From the IMG/VR virus record IMGVR_UViG_3300044467_000121, positions 1 to 33,935 of that record: a stretch of 33,935 bases of DNA, one strand, 5' to 3'. The notes beneath the pieces are model-generated. The model had not been told where the DNA came from. It saw only the letters and a program-made list of their open reading frames with translations, and ran no database searches. The position numbers and the translations under genes are program-made. Shown here piece by piece: positions 15,195 to 22,077 of this stretch. The stretch comes from a virus. The first letter of the stretch is position 1; each line of letters starts with the position of its first letter.

Positions 15195-15347
15195 GAAAGA
15201 CACAGGTATGACCCTTGTCAGTTTGACAAGTGCGTCTATCGTGACCCGCGAATAGAACTCCGTCGGCCGTGTCCCCGTGACCAGCCCGACATCGGCAGTG
15301 ACCTCCTACGCGCGGATCGTGTCCAGGGCGCGGATGGAGGTCCATCT
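15195..15347 (+). promoter_or_regulatory. Gap before the protease gene: palindrome, possible promoter, SD-sequestering helix
   Basis: A perfect inverted repeat, CTTGTCA 15214-15220 and TGACAAG 15224-15230, has a 3-base loop. A possible promoter overlaps it: TTGTCA 15215-15220, 16 bases, TATCGT 15237-15242. This would let the palindrome act as an operator, but that is inference. Further on, GACCTCC 15300-15306 is perfectly complementary to the ribosome binding site GGAGGTC 15336-15342 of the GTG start at 15348. The site could be hidden in a stem. This is one of the longest gaps in the late region and fits a new transcription unit for the head genes. Confidence 0.45.
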
Positions 15348-16523
15348 GTGCCCGAGATCATCGAAGCCGAGGCCGACGCCCTCGTCGACGCCGAGCTCGC
15401 CGCGGCCGGCGAAGGGCCGTTCGACCCGATCCTCCCCGACTCGCCGCCCCGATACCCGCACGTCTTCAAGACGCTGATGGAGCGCCCCTGGGCGATCCAG
15501 GCCGAGATGCTCTCGATGATGGTGGACATCGTCCGCTTCCGGGTGCAGGGCGGCCGGATGTCGAAGGACGAGATCAGCGCGGTCCTCGAGGCCGCGGCCG
15601 CGGACAACCCGGAACGGCGCAGCGACGGCTCGTTCGACGTCGGCTCCGTCCGGGTGATCCCGGTGTACGGCGTCATCAGCCAGCGCATGGGCCTGATGTC
15701 GATGGTCTCGGGCGGGACCAGCCTCGACGTCCTGCGCGGCCAGGTGCGCGGCGCCCTCGCGGACCAGGGCATCAGCGCGGTCGTGCTCCAGTTCGACTCG
15801 CCGGGCGGCAGCGTCGACGGCCTCACGGAGTTCGCGGCCGAGCTGCGCGGCCTGCGCGACGGCCCGAAGCCGATAGTCGGGATCGCCGACTCCCTCGCCG
15901 CGTCGGCCGCCTATTGGCTCCTGTGCCAGTGCACCGAGGCGATCGTGACGCCGTCCGGATCCGTCGGCTCTGTCGGCGTGTTCGCGGCCCACGAGGACCA
16001 GAGCGCGGCCGAGGAGATGGCGGGCATCAAGACGACGCTCGTCGCGGCCGGCCCGTTCAAGACCGAGGGGAACCCGCACGAGCCGCTGAGCGACGACGCG
16101 AGGACGACGATCCAGGGCTACGTCGACGCGTACTACGGGATGTTCACGAAGGACGTGGCGGCCGGCCGCGGGACCACGGCCGCGCTCGTCGTCGCGAACT
16201 ACGGCGGCGGCCGCGAGGTCCTCGCCCAGGACGCGCTGAAGGCCGGGATGGTCGATCGCGTCGACACCCTCGAGAACACGGTCCGGAGGCTCCTGCCTCG
16301 CCAGGGCCGTTCGTCCAGGTCGGCCGAGGCCGCACCCGTCGAGGTCGGGGACGTCGCTCCCGACATGCCCGCGATCGCCGCCACGGCGGTCGAGACCCTG
16401 CCGATCGCCGCCTCGGCGGTCGCCACTCGCACCGAGAGCCGGGCGGCTCCGCGCCGACGTGCGCTTTCCGCCGAACAGCGGGACGCGTTCTGGGGCGGCT
16501 TCAGCACCACGAAAGGGAACTGA
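15348..16523 (+). CDS. S49-family capsid maturation protease
   Basis: The 391-residue product is an SppA/S49-type protease. VIPVYGVISQRM lies near 103-113, FDSPGGSVDG at 149-158, and the nucleophile S186 in a DSLAASAAYW context. GSVGSVGVFAAH lies near 204-215, and the general-base lysine K238 is in a GPFKTEGNP motif. In phages such enzymes cut the scaffold part of the capsid protein inside the prohead. The about 90-residue N-terminus is acidic and helical; the Ala/Arg-rich C-terminal 75 residues could be a scaffold-like tail. The GTG start is set by GGAGGT at 15336-15341. It is followed directly by the major capsid gene, as expected. Confidence 0.9.
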   Translation: MPEIIEAEADALVDAELAAAGEGPFDPILPDSPPRYPHVFKTLMERPWAIQAEMLSMMVDIVRFRVQGGRMSKDEISAVLEAAAADNPERRSDGSFDVGSVRVIPVYGVISQRMGLMSMVSGGTSLDVLRGQVRGALADQGISAVVLQFDSPGGSVDGLTEFAAELRGLRDGPKPIVGIADSLAASAAYWLLCQCTEAIVTPSGSVGSVGVFAAHEDQSAAEEMAGIKTTLVAAGPFKTEGNPHEPLSDDARTTIQGYVDAYYGMFTKDVAAGRGTTAALVVANYGGGREVLAQDALKAGMVDRVDTLENTVRRLLPRQGRSSRSAEAAPVEVGDVAPDMPAIAATAVETLPIAASAVATRTESRAAPRRRALSAEQRDAFWGGFSTTKGN

Positions 16524-16526
16524 CGG

Positions 16527-18005
16527 ATGGAATTCAAGGACCTCGACGCCCTGCGCTCGATCGAAGAGCTGGAGGCGTACGGCGAAGAGCTGAGGGAGCG
16601 CGCCCTCGCGATGGACGCGGAGCAGGCCGGCCTCCCCTTCAGCGATGAGCAGCGCGACGAGTTCGCGAAGATCGCGTCCACCCGCAAGGAGATCACCGCG
16701 CGCGTCACGGAGCTGACGGCGCGACGGAACTACATCGACGAGCTGGCGACCGACGACGCGCACGTCGAGCGCGGCGGCGAGGACCTCGTCCGGCCGCTGC
16801 TCGCCGCCGCGGCGACAGCGCGCCGGCTCGTGCCGGACAACGTGTTCGCCATCGACGAGTACCGCTCGCGGACGCGCACGGACGGCGAGTACGTCCAGGC
16901 GCTCAACGACGGCGCCCGCAAGATCGCCGACTCGGCGCAGTACGCGCCGACGGTCGACCCGAAGGCGGCCCAGGCCGCCGTCCACAAGATCCTCGAGGAG
17001 GCCGAGACCGAGGATCGCAAGGTCATCGCCCGCCGGATCATCGCGACCGGATCGCCCGCCTACCGGGCCGCGTTCAACGCGTTCCTCCGCAAGCTCAACC
17101 CGAACGCGCTCAGCCGCCTCGAGCTCGAGGCGCTGACCCTGGGATCGGACCCGGACGGCGGCTACATGATCCCCTTCGCCCTCGACCCGACGATCATCCT
17201 GATCTCGGACGGGGCGATCAACCCGCTGCGCACGATCGCGCGGGTCGAGCGGATCACCGGCAAGAAGTGGCAAGGGGTCAAGTCGACCGGGATCATCGTG
17301 ACCCGGCACCCCGAGAACTTCGAGTCGACCGACGACAGCCCCGACCTGACGCAGCCCGAGCTCGAGACCTCGCGCGTCCAGGCGTGGATCCCGTTCAGCC
17401 GCGAGCTCGAGGCATCGGTCAACGTGCCCGCCGCCGTCGCGCCGCTCCTGGCCGACGCGAAGGACATGGAAGAGGCCGATGAGTTCATCAACGGCGACGG
17501 CGTCACCGCGGGCGGCGTCACGAACCCGTCCGGCCTGATCGCGACCCTCGCGGCCGGGTCCTTCGTCCCGACGGTCGGCGCCGCCTCGTTCGGCCCGGAG
17601 GACGTCTACGCCATCAAGAACCAGACCCCGCCGCGCTGGCGCGCCCGCGGTCGGTACCTCGGCGAGGGCTCGATCTACGACCTGGTCCGCCAGTTCGACA
17701 CCAGCGGCGGGTCGAACATGTGGGTCCAGCTCGCCGACGCGAACCCGGGCCGGCTGATCGGCTACCCGGGCGAGGAGATCAGCACGATGGACGGCGACCT
17801 GTCGACCGGCTCGCACCCGCTGATCTTCGGGGACTTCAAGCAGTTCCTGATCGTCGACCGGCTGGGCATGGCGGTCGACGTCATCCCCCACGTCTTCGGG
17901 GCGAACGGCCGGCCCACCGGGCAGCGCGGCGTCTTCGCCCTCTGGGCGAACGGCTGCGGGATCCTCGCCGACGAGGCGTTCCGCTGCCTCGAGGTCCCGA
18001 GCTGA
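16527..18005 (+). CDS. Major capsid protein (HK97 fold)
   Basis: The 492-residue product matches the HK97 major capsid family: the GSDPDGGYMIP segment (about 207-217) that opens the mature fold, the LRTIARVERITG strand, ISRELE-type helix (IPFSRELEASV), ADEFINGDG, and the C-terminal GDFKQFLIVDRLGMAVDVIPH strands. The N-terminal about 75 residues are charged and coiled-coil, a delta domain that acts as scaffold and is presumably removed by the S49 protease. The region before the mature fold is about 205 residues, roughly 80-100 longer than in HK97 gp5. A purine-rich site lies before ATG 16527. Confidence 0.93.
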   Translation: MEFKDLDALRSIEELEAYGEELRERALAMDAEQAGLPFSDEQRDEFAKIASTRKEITARVTELTARRNYIDELATDDAHVERGGEDLVRPLLAAAATARRLVPDNVFAIDEYRSRTRTDGEYVQALNDGARKIADSAQYAPTVDPKAAQAAVHKILEEAETEDRKVIARRIIATGSPAYRAAFNAFLRKLNPNALSRLELEALTLGSDPDGGYMIPFALDPTIILISDGAINPLRTIARVERITGKKWQGVKSTGIIVTRHPENFESTDDSPDLTQPELETSRVQAWIPFSRELEASVNVPAAVAPLLADAKDMEEADEFINGDGVTAGGVTNPSGLIATLAAGSFVPTVGAASFGPEDVYAIKNQTPPRWRARGRYLGEGSIYDLVRQFDTSGGSNMWVQLADANPGRLIGYPGEEISTMDGDLSTGSHPLIFGDFKQFLIVDRLGMAVDVIPHVFGANGRPTGQRGVFALWANGCGILADEAFRCLEVPS

Positions 18006-18023
18006 TCTAGCGCGCAACGGGCG

Positions 18024-18091
18024 GCGCCCTCGCGGAGTCGTTGACTCCTCCTCGACCGAGCGAGGGCGCTCTCCACCCCCGAGGAGGAGTC
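18024..18091 (+). promoter_or_regulatory. Nested hairpin / possible pseudoknot that can hide a ribosome binding site
   Basis: Outer stem: GCGCCCTCGC 18024-18033 with GCGAGGGCGC 18060-18069, 10 perfect pairs. Inner hairpin: GGAGTC 18034-18039 with GACTCC 18043-18048. The strand 18043-18053 (GACTCCTCCTC) is also a perfect 11-base complement of the ribosome binding site GAGGAGGAGTC at 18081-18091. The inner hairpin and the site-hiding helix exclude each other. The outer stem plus the hiding helix would make an H-type pseudoknot with loops of 9, 6 and 11 bases. No T-run follows, so a plain intrinsic terminator is less likely than translational control or an mRNA end-stabilising element. Confidence 0.6.
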
Positions 18092-18096
18092 ACGAC

Positions 18097-18723
18097 ATGG
18101 CCGACATCGACAGCGATCGCGCCACGGTAGCGGCGAGGGTCCCGTTCGTCACCGCGATCGACGGCCCGCCGCACGGGATCAAGGAGGGTGCGGTCTACGC
18201 GGCCGACCATCCGGTCGTGCTGGGCAACCCGACGCGCTTCGGGCCGGTCAACGTCCGCGAGCGCCCGGGCACCGCGGCCTCCGCCGCGGTCCGCCAGGCG
18301 GCCGAGCGACCGAGGTCCGTCGACGCGCCCGAGCCCCCGACCGCCGAGGAGCGGATCGTCGATCTCGTCCGCGCGCAGCGCGCCGAGCTCGACGCGCTCG
18401 CGACGGCGGCCGGCGTCGAGAACCCCGAGGCCCTCGCGAACAAGCGCGAGGTGGCCGAGGCGATCATCGCGGCCGTGGCCCGACCGGAGGACAAGGGCGA
18501 CGAGCCGATCGTCGGCGGCCTGGAGGGCGGCGCGGGACGAGCGTCCGACGAGTCGTCCGGTCCGAGCACGCTCGAGGACGCGACCGATGAGCAGCTCGCC
18601 ACGATCGCCGGCCACTACGACGTCGAGGTCGTGCCGGATGACCGGGACGCCACCATCGCGGCCATCAAGGCGAGGGCGGGCTACCGGACCGCCGGGAGCG
18701 AGGAGGAGCCCGTCTCGACGTGA
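18097..18723 (+). CDS. Head-tail region protein with HeH/LEM-like helices
   Basis: The 208-residue product follows the capsid gene. Its N-terminus (VTAIDGPPHGIKEGAVYAADHPVV) resembles short beta domains of small head proteins. Two later segments have a helix-extension-helix look: about 80-125, and TDEQLATIAGHYDVEVVPDDRDATIAAI near 165-195. Such segments are common in small phage proteins encoded just after the capsid gene. Function is not established; a head-tail joining, decoration or assembly role is likely. Translation may be controlled by the RNA structure just upstream, whose target is its strong GAGGAGGAG site. Confidence 0.6.
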   Translation: MADIDSDRATVAARVPFVTAIDGPPHGIKEGAVYAADHPVVLGNPTRFGPVNVRERPGTAASAAVRQAAERPRSVDAPEPPTAEERIVDLVRAQRAELDALATAAGVENPEALANKREVAEAIIAAVARPEDKGDEPIVGGLEGGAGRASDESSGPSTLEDATDEQLATIAGHYDVEVVPDDRDATIAAIKARAGYRTAGSEEEPVST

Positions 18724-19211
18724 CCACCGAGGAGCTCCGGGCGTTCGTCGAGACCGACCTCCCAGAGGCGGCCCTGACGATCCTGCTCGGCGAGGCGACC
18801 GAGCTGGTCGAGGAACGCTTCGGCCCGTTCGGTCCGCTGACGGAGACGCGACACCCGAGCGGTCCGCTGCTTGGGCTGTCGCGGCGCGCCGTCGAGGTCC
18901 TGTCGGTGACGGAGGGCGACGTCGCGGTGGATGCCGCGGACTACGCCCTCCGGCCGTCCGGGCGGATCGTCGAGCGCGTCGTGGGCCGGTGGCGCGGGAA
19001 GGTGGTCGTCCGGTACCAGCCGTTCTCCGACGCGGCCCGGCGATCGGCGACGACCGCGGACCTCGTCCGGCTCCACATCGAGTTCCACCCGGGCCTGACC
19101 GCGGCGCGCTTCGGCAGCTGGTCGGAGTCGTACGCGACGGACGCGACCTACGCCGCGAGACGGGACGCGATCCTGGCGGCGCTCGAAGAGGACGAGGGGA
19201 TCCTCCATTGA
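18720..19211 (+). CDS. Head-tail adaptor (gp6-like connector)
   Basis: The 163-residue product has the profile of HK97 gp6-type adaptors: an N-terminal helix pair (LPEAALTILLGEATELVEERFGPFG), a central beta segment (VLSVTEGDVAVDAADYALRPSG) and W-rich strands before a terminal helix. Adaptors bind the portal ring and widen it for the stopper and tail. The assignment rests on position and general pattern. The GTG start overlaps the preceding stop and the stop overlaps the TTG of the next gene. Confidence 0.65.
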   Translation: MTTEELRAFVETDLPEAALTILLGEATELVEERFGPFGPLTETRHPSGPLLGLSRRAVEVLSVTEGDVAVDAADYALRPSGRIVERVVGRWRGKVVVRYQPFSDAARRSATTADLVRLHIEFHPGLTAARFGSWSESYATDATYAARRDAILAALEEDEGILH

Positions 19212-19603
19212 GCGCCCGGGCACTCATGACGCAGCGCGCCCAGGTCGAGCGGAACGCGGCGACCGGCCGCGACCGGAACAACCAGCCGGTCGCGGCCGAC
19301 TGGCAGCCGCACGTCGCGGTGCTGGTCCCGGGCGAGACGTCCGGTCGGATGCCGTGCTTCCTCTGGCCCGAGCGGGAGCGCATGGTCGAGGGCGGCGTCA
19401 ACGCGCGCGTCGCGAACGTGATGATCGGCGTACCCCAGGACGCCGACGTGTCACCGGCCGACAGGATCAACGGGATCTACGACCGGCTGGGCGCCGTCCT
19501 CGACCCCCACGTCTACCGGATCCTCGGCGACGAGCGGATGGGCCGGTCGCACCGCGAGCTGACGCTCGAGGCCGTGACCGGCGCCGCGGGAGCGGCGGGA
19601 TGA
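19208..19603 (+). CDS. Probable head-closure (stopper) protein
   Basis: The 131-residue product from TTG 19208 (or 125 residues from ATG 19226) is a small beta-rich protein with MTQRAQVERNA, PCFLWPERERMVEGG and VYRILGDERMGRSHRELTLEAV segments. The general pattern matches head-tail connector proteins of the SPP1 gp16 type, which close the portal channel. The order adaptor, stopper, neck, tail terminator is the usual one, and this gene occupies the second place. The TTG overlaps the previous TGA and gives coupling, but the ATG is an ordinary alternative. Confidence 0.6.
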   Translation: MSARALMTQRAQVERNAATGRDRNNQPVAADWQPHVAVLVPGETSGRMPCFLWPERERMVEGGVNARVANVMIGVPQDADVSPADRINGIYDRLGAVLDPHVYRILGDERMGRSHRELTLEAVTGAAGAAG

Positions 19604-19908
19604 CGCTCATCTGGCGCGGCAAGGAGGTCGCCGCGAAGGTCAAGCGGGCCGCCGAGGAGGCCACGGTCGAGACGGTCGACGTCGCCGTCGTCGAGACGCA
19701 GGCGAACACCCCGGTCCTGACCGGCCGCGCCCGCGACAGCGTCGCCCGCGACAACGAGGGGCTGAGCGTCACGTGGGGCTACCACGTCCCGTACGGCATC
19801 TGGATCGAGATCGGCGCGCGGGGCAGGACGGGCGTCCACGCGATGCGTCGCGGCGCCGACCGAGCGTACGCCGGCCTGGTCGGCCGGATCCGCCGGAGGC
19901 TCGCGTAG
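19600..19908 (+). CDS. HK97 gp10-like neck / minor tail protein
   Basis: The 102-residue product has the hallmark of the HK97 gp10 family: a helical N-terminus, then QANTPVLTGRARDSV and WGYHVPYGIWIEIGARGR, then a terminal basic helix (MRRGADRAYAGLVGRIRRRL). Proteins of this family join the head-tail interface or the tail end. The ATG overlaps the preceding stop and the TAG overlaps the next GTG. Confidence 0.8.
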   Translation: MTLIWRGKEVAAKVKRAAEEATVETVDVAVVETQANTPVLTGRARDSVARDNEGLSVTWGYHVPYGIWIEIGARGRTGVHAMRRGADRAYAGLVGRIRRRLA

Positions 19909-20312
19909 TGCCGACCGTCGACCCGATCAGCGCGACGAAGGACGTCCTGGTCGACTGGCTCGATCCCGTCCCCGGGTTCGCCCACGAGCTGCCCGACGAC
20001 CAGGACGACGCGATGCCGCGCAAGTGCTTCGTGGTCACGGGCGCCGGCGGCCCGGCCGCGGGCGGCTTCCTGCCGATCGGGAAGCAGCGGGTCGACGTCA
20101 AGTCCTACGGGGCGACCCACGCGGAGGCGATGGACGTCGCGGTCGCGGCGCACCTCGTCCTGAAGAACCTCCGCCGGACCGTCGTCGGCGCCGTCCTGGT
20201 CCACGGGTTCGAGACGAGCTCGGGCTACACGACGCTCCGCGAGCCGGACACACGCTGGCCGCTCGTGCTCCGGACCTATCTCGGGATGTTCGACGAGCGG
20301 GAGGTGGCCTGA
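19908..20312 (+). CDS. Probable tail terminator / tail completion protein
   Basis: The 134-residue product starts at GTG 19908 overlapping the previous TAG. It has the alpha/beta layout of small tail-terminator proteins: an N-terminal helix, then VTGAGG and strand pairs, a helix with THAEAMDVAVAAHLVLKNL, and strands with RWPLVLRTYLGMFD. These proteins cap the tail tube and join it to the head connector. Assignment is mainly from position, directly after the gp10-like gene and before the major tail gene, plus this fold pattern. Confidence 0.65.
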   Translation: MPTVDPISATKDVLVDWLDPVPGFAHELPDDQDDAMPRKCFVVTGAGGPAAGGFLPIGKQRVDVKSYGATHAEAMDVAVAAHLVLKNLRRTVVGAVLVHGFETSSGYTTLREPDTRWPLVLRTYLGMFDEREVA

Positions 20313-20542
20313 TGGCCGAGATGCAGCGCCCGACGGCCGAGCTCGATCGAGGCGACGTCCGGCGGCTCGCCGGCCGGCGCGACGTCGAGGGCGTCGCGCG
20401 AAGCCTGAGGCTCGCCGTCGGGGAGCCGGAACCGGAGCGCGCCGAGGCGCTCGACCCATCCATCCCACGCAGCGAGGCGGAGACCACGACGTCTGCCGCG
20501 ACAGAAGAGCCGCAGGCGGCAGAAGGAGACTCCGATGCCTGA
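20312..20542 (+). CDS. Small acidic protein of unknown function
   Basis: The 76-residue product begins at ATG 20312 overlapping the preceding TGA and ends 8 bases inside the major tail gene. The first half is charged with LDRGDVRRLAGRRDVEGVARSLRL; the second half is Glu/Ala/Thr-rich and probably disordered. No family is recognised. It could be a small tail accessory. Its reality rests on coupling at both ends and the lack of any alternative gene here. Confidence 0.5.
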   Translation: MAEMQRPTAELDRGDVRRLAGRRDVEGVARSLRLAVGEPEPERAEALDPSIPRSEAETTTSAATEEPQAAEGDSDA

Positions 20543-21131
20543 ACCGTTCGAGATCATGGCCGTCCCGTTCGACGTGTACCTCGCGCCGGCCGGGACGGCG
20601 AAGCCCGACATCGGCGCGGACCTCACGGGGATCCCCGCGTGGGTCCTCCTCGGCCTGCGCGGCGCCGGCGAGTACGACGAGGCGGGGATCACCGTCACCC
20701 ACGAGCAGACGATCGAGATGTACCGCGGGCTCCGCGGGACCGGCCCGGTCAAGTCGTTCCGGACGTCGGAGGGACTCACCCTCGGCTTCACGCTCAACGA
20801 CCTGACGGTCGAGAGCTACGCGAAGGTCGTGAACGACGCGGCCGTCGACAGCAGCTCGGGCAACAGCAATCTCGTCCAGCTCCATCAGGGGCCGCAGGTC
20901 GCGACGTTCGCGCTCCTGGCCATCTCGCCCGACGGCCCCTACGGCGACGGCGCGCCCTGCCAGTACTGGCTCCCGAAGGTGAGCCAGTCGGGCTCCCCCG
21001 CGGTCGTCCACCGGAAGGGCACCCCGGCCGGCCTCGCGCTCACCTTCACCGCGATGGAGGACCTCGACGCGGCGTCGGACGACGAGCGGTTCGGCGTGTT
21101 CGAGGCGGCCGACGCGCCGCTCGGCAGCTGA
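20535..21131 (+). CDS. Major tail protein (tail tube)
   Basis: The 198-residue product is beta-rich and begins FEIMAVPFDVYLAPAGTAKP, typical of siphophage tail-tube proteins. The IEMYRGLRGTGPVKSFRTSEGLTLGFTLNDLT segment and the C-terminal AGLALTFTAMEDL strand fit the same group. Hexamers of this protein stack around the tape measure to form the tube. A strong ribosome binding site (AGAAGGAG about 20522-20529) fits high expression. Its position between the tail terminator and the tail chaperones is standard. Confidence 0.82.
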   Translation: MPEPFEIMAVPFDVYLAPAGTAKPDIGADLTGIPAWVLLGLRGAGEYDEAGITVTHEQTIEMYRGLRGTGPVKSFRTSEGLTLGFTLNDLTVESYAKVVNDAAVDSSSGNSNLVQLHQGPQVATFALLAISPDGPYGDGAPCQYWLPKVSQSGSPAVVHRKGTPAGLALTFTAMEDLDAASDDERFGVFEAADAPLGS

Positions 21132-21143
21132 TCCGGGTCCGCG

Positions 21144-21374
21144 ATGAGCGGAGCGGCACAGGCGCCTAGCGCCACAGCCCTCCTCGAAGAGGCAGCGCGG
21201 CTCGACGCCGAGGCGCGCCACCACAAGCGAGCGGAGGCGTTCCACCGTCGCCAGGCGCAGGTCGCGCGACGGTCGCTCGCGGAGATCGAGGCGACCTGCC
21301 GGCGCCTCGGGATCCGGTTCGTCATCCACCACGGCCACAGTCCCAAGGCACAGCCCCAGGAGGCACAGCCATGA
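21144..21374 (+). CDS. Small helical protein between major tail and chaperone genes
   Basis: The 76-residue product is mostly helical, rich in Ala, Arg and Glu (LLEEAARLDAEARHHKRAEAFHRRQAQ), with a short strand IRFVIHHGH near the end. No domain is recognised. It overlaps the chaperone start by 4 bases (ATGA), so it is likely expressed with it. Its ribosome binding site is weak. Confidence 0.5.
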   Translation: MSGAAQAPSATALLEEAARLDAEARHHKRAEAFHRRQAQVARRSLAEIEATCRRLGIRFVIHHGHSPKAQPQEAQP

Positions 21375-21817
21375 CTGCACCAGCGGAGGCGGCCGCGAAG
21401 CCGCTCCTCGACCTCAGCACGCTCGACCCGCTCGAGCGCCCGTTCATCCTCATCGACGGCGAGCGCTACGACCTCATGGTCCCCGGCGACTTCGGCCTGA
21501 TCGCGCTGAACAAGCTCGACCAGATGTCGGCGAAGGTCACGGAGATGCAGGCCCGTCAGAAGGGCGAGGTGCTCTCCGACGAGGACGCGGCCGAGCTGAC
21601 GGCCGTCCTCGGCACCGTCGTCGGACAGATCCTCCGGGCGCCGGCCGAGGTGATCGAGAAGCTCAGCGACATCCAGCGCCTCGCGGTGCTCGGGTCTTTT
21701 ATGCCGGCTTCGTCCGAAGCGGCACCGGCGAAGCCAAGGAACCCGCGGGCCCGCCGCCGGACTGGGGAGAGCTCCTCCCGCGCCTCGCGCGCTTCTACGG
21801 CCCCGGCGACTGGCTGA
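21371..21817 (+). CDS. Tail assembly chaperone, short form (gpG-like)
   Basis: The 148-residue product has the PLLDLSTLDPLERPFILIDGERYDLMVPGDF start common to tail chaperones, with a helical middle and a basic disordered end. Chaperones coat the tape measure protein during tail assembly and are absent from the virion. The last about 38 residues in this frame look like ordinary read-out after a frameshift site and are Arg/Ser-rich. AGGAGG lies at 21358-21363 before the ATG. The downstream frame continues the protein after a -1 shift. Confidence 0.8.
   Translation: MTAPAEAAAKPLLDLSTLDPLERPFILIDGERYDLMVPGDFGLIALNKLDQMSAKVTEMQARQKGEVLSDEDAAELTAVLGTVVGQILRAPAEVIEKLSDIQRLAVLGSFMPASSEAAPAKPRNPRARRRTGESSSRASRASTAPATG
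21691..21703 (+). promoter_or_regulatory. Candidate -1 programmed frameshift site
   Basis: In the chaperone frame the codons are GGG (21692), TCT (21695), TTT (21698) and ATG (21701). Slipping back one base after TTT gives GTC TTT TAT and then AGFVRSG, joining the chaperone to the next ORF. Only the Phe codon re-pairs perfectly (TTT to TTT over a TTTT run), so the site is a non-standard slippery sequence compared with the X-XXY-YYZ type. The chaperone G and GT products are nearly always made in this way. Confidence 0.6.
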
Positions 21818-22077
21818 CCATGCCGATCCCGCTGCTCCAGGCGCACCTCGTCATGCTGCCCCGGATCGACGCGGAGGAGGCGATCGCGGAGGCCGAGCGG
21901 ATCGCGGTGGGCTCCGGCTCGATGAAGCCGGGCTCGCGCACCGAGGTCATCGCGGCGTGGCGCCGCGTCGCGGAGGTCGACGTCGTGCGACGGCCGCGTG
22001 ACCGCGAGGCGCACCGTGCCGCCCTGGCGGCCGCGCACATCGGGATCCGGGTCGTGAAGCGGGGCGCCACGACGTGA
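21700..22077 (+). CDS. Tail assembly chaperone T part (GT form after -1 frameshift)
   Basis: This is the downstream frame of the tail chaperone. From TAT at 21700 it reads YAGFVRSGTGEAKEPAGPPP, then DWGELLPRLARFYGPGDW, LTMPIPLLQAHLVMLPRIDAEEAIAEAERIA, and ends as a basic helix. The ARFYG-x-x-DWL and LLxAxxxMLPRxxAEEA pattern is what I would expect of the T half of such chaperones. After the shift at about 21700 the fused GT protein is about 235 residues. An ATG at 21820 gives an 85-residue open frame, but no ribosome binding site supports independent start. The T part binds tail tube subunits. Confidence 0.72.
   Translation, partial: YAGFVRSGTGEAKEPAGPPPDWGELLPRLARFYGPGDWLTMPIPLLQAHLVMLPRIDAEEAIAEAERIAVGSGSMKPGSRTEVIAAWRRVAEVDVVRRPRDREAHRAALAAAHIGIRVVKRGATT

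Noticed and set aside
15214-15230. Inverted repeat considered as an attachment or recombination site
   Set aside because: No integrase is in the window and the site lies inside the head genes; an operator or hairpin is simpler.
15208-15255. 15-codon leader ORF (MTLVSLTSASIVTRE)
   Set aside because: It begins with ATG after a GGAAAG, but it is too short and covers the palindrome; no evidence of translation.
15306-18017. Minus-strand open frame of about 900 codons opposite protease and capsid genes
   Set aside because: Same GC-driven effect; the plus-strand products are unmistakable.
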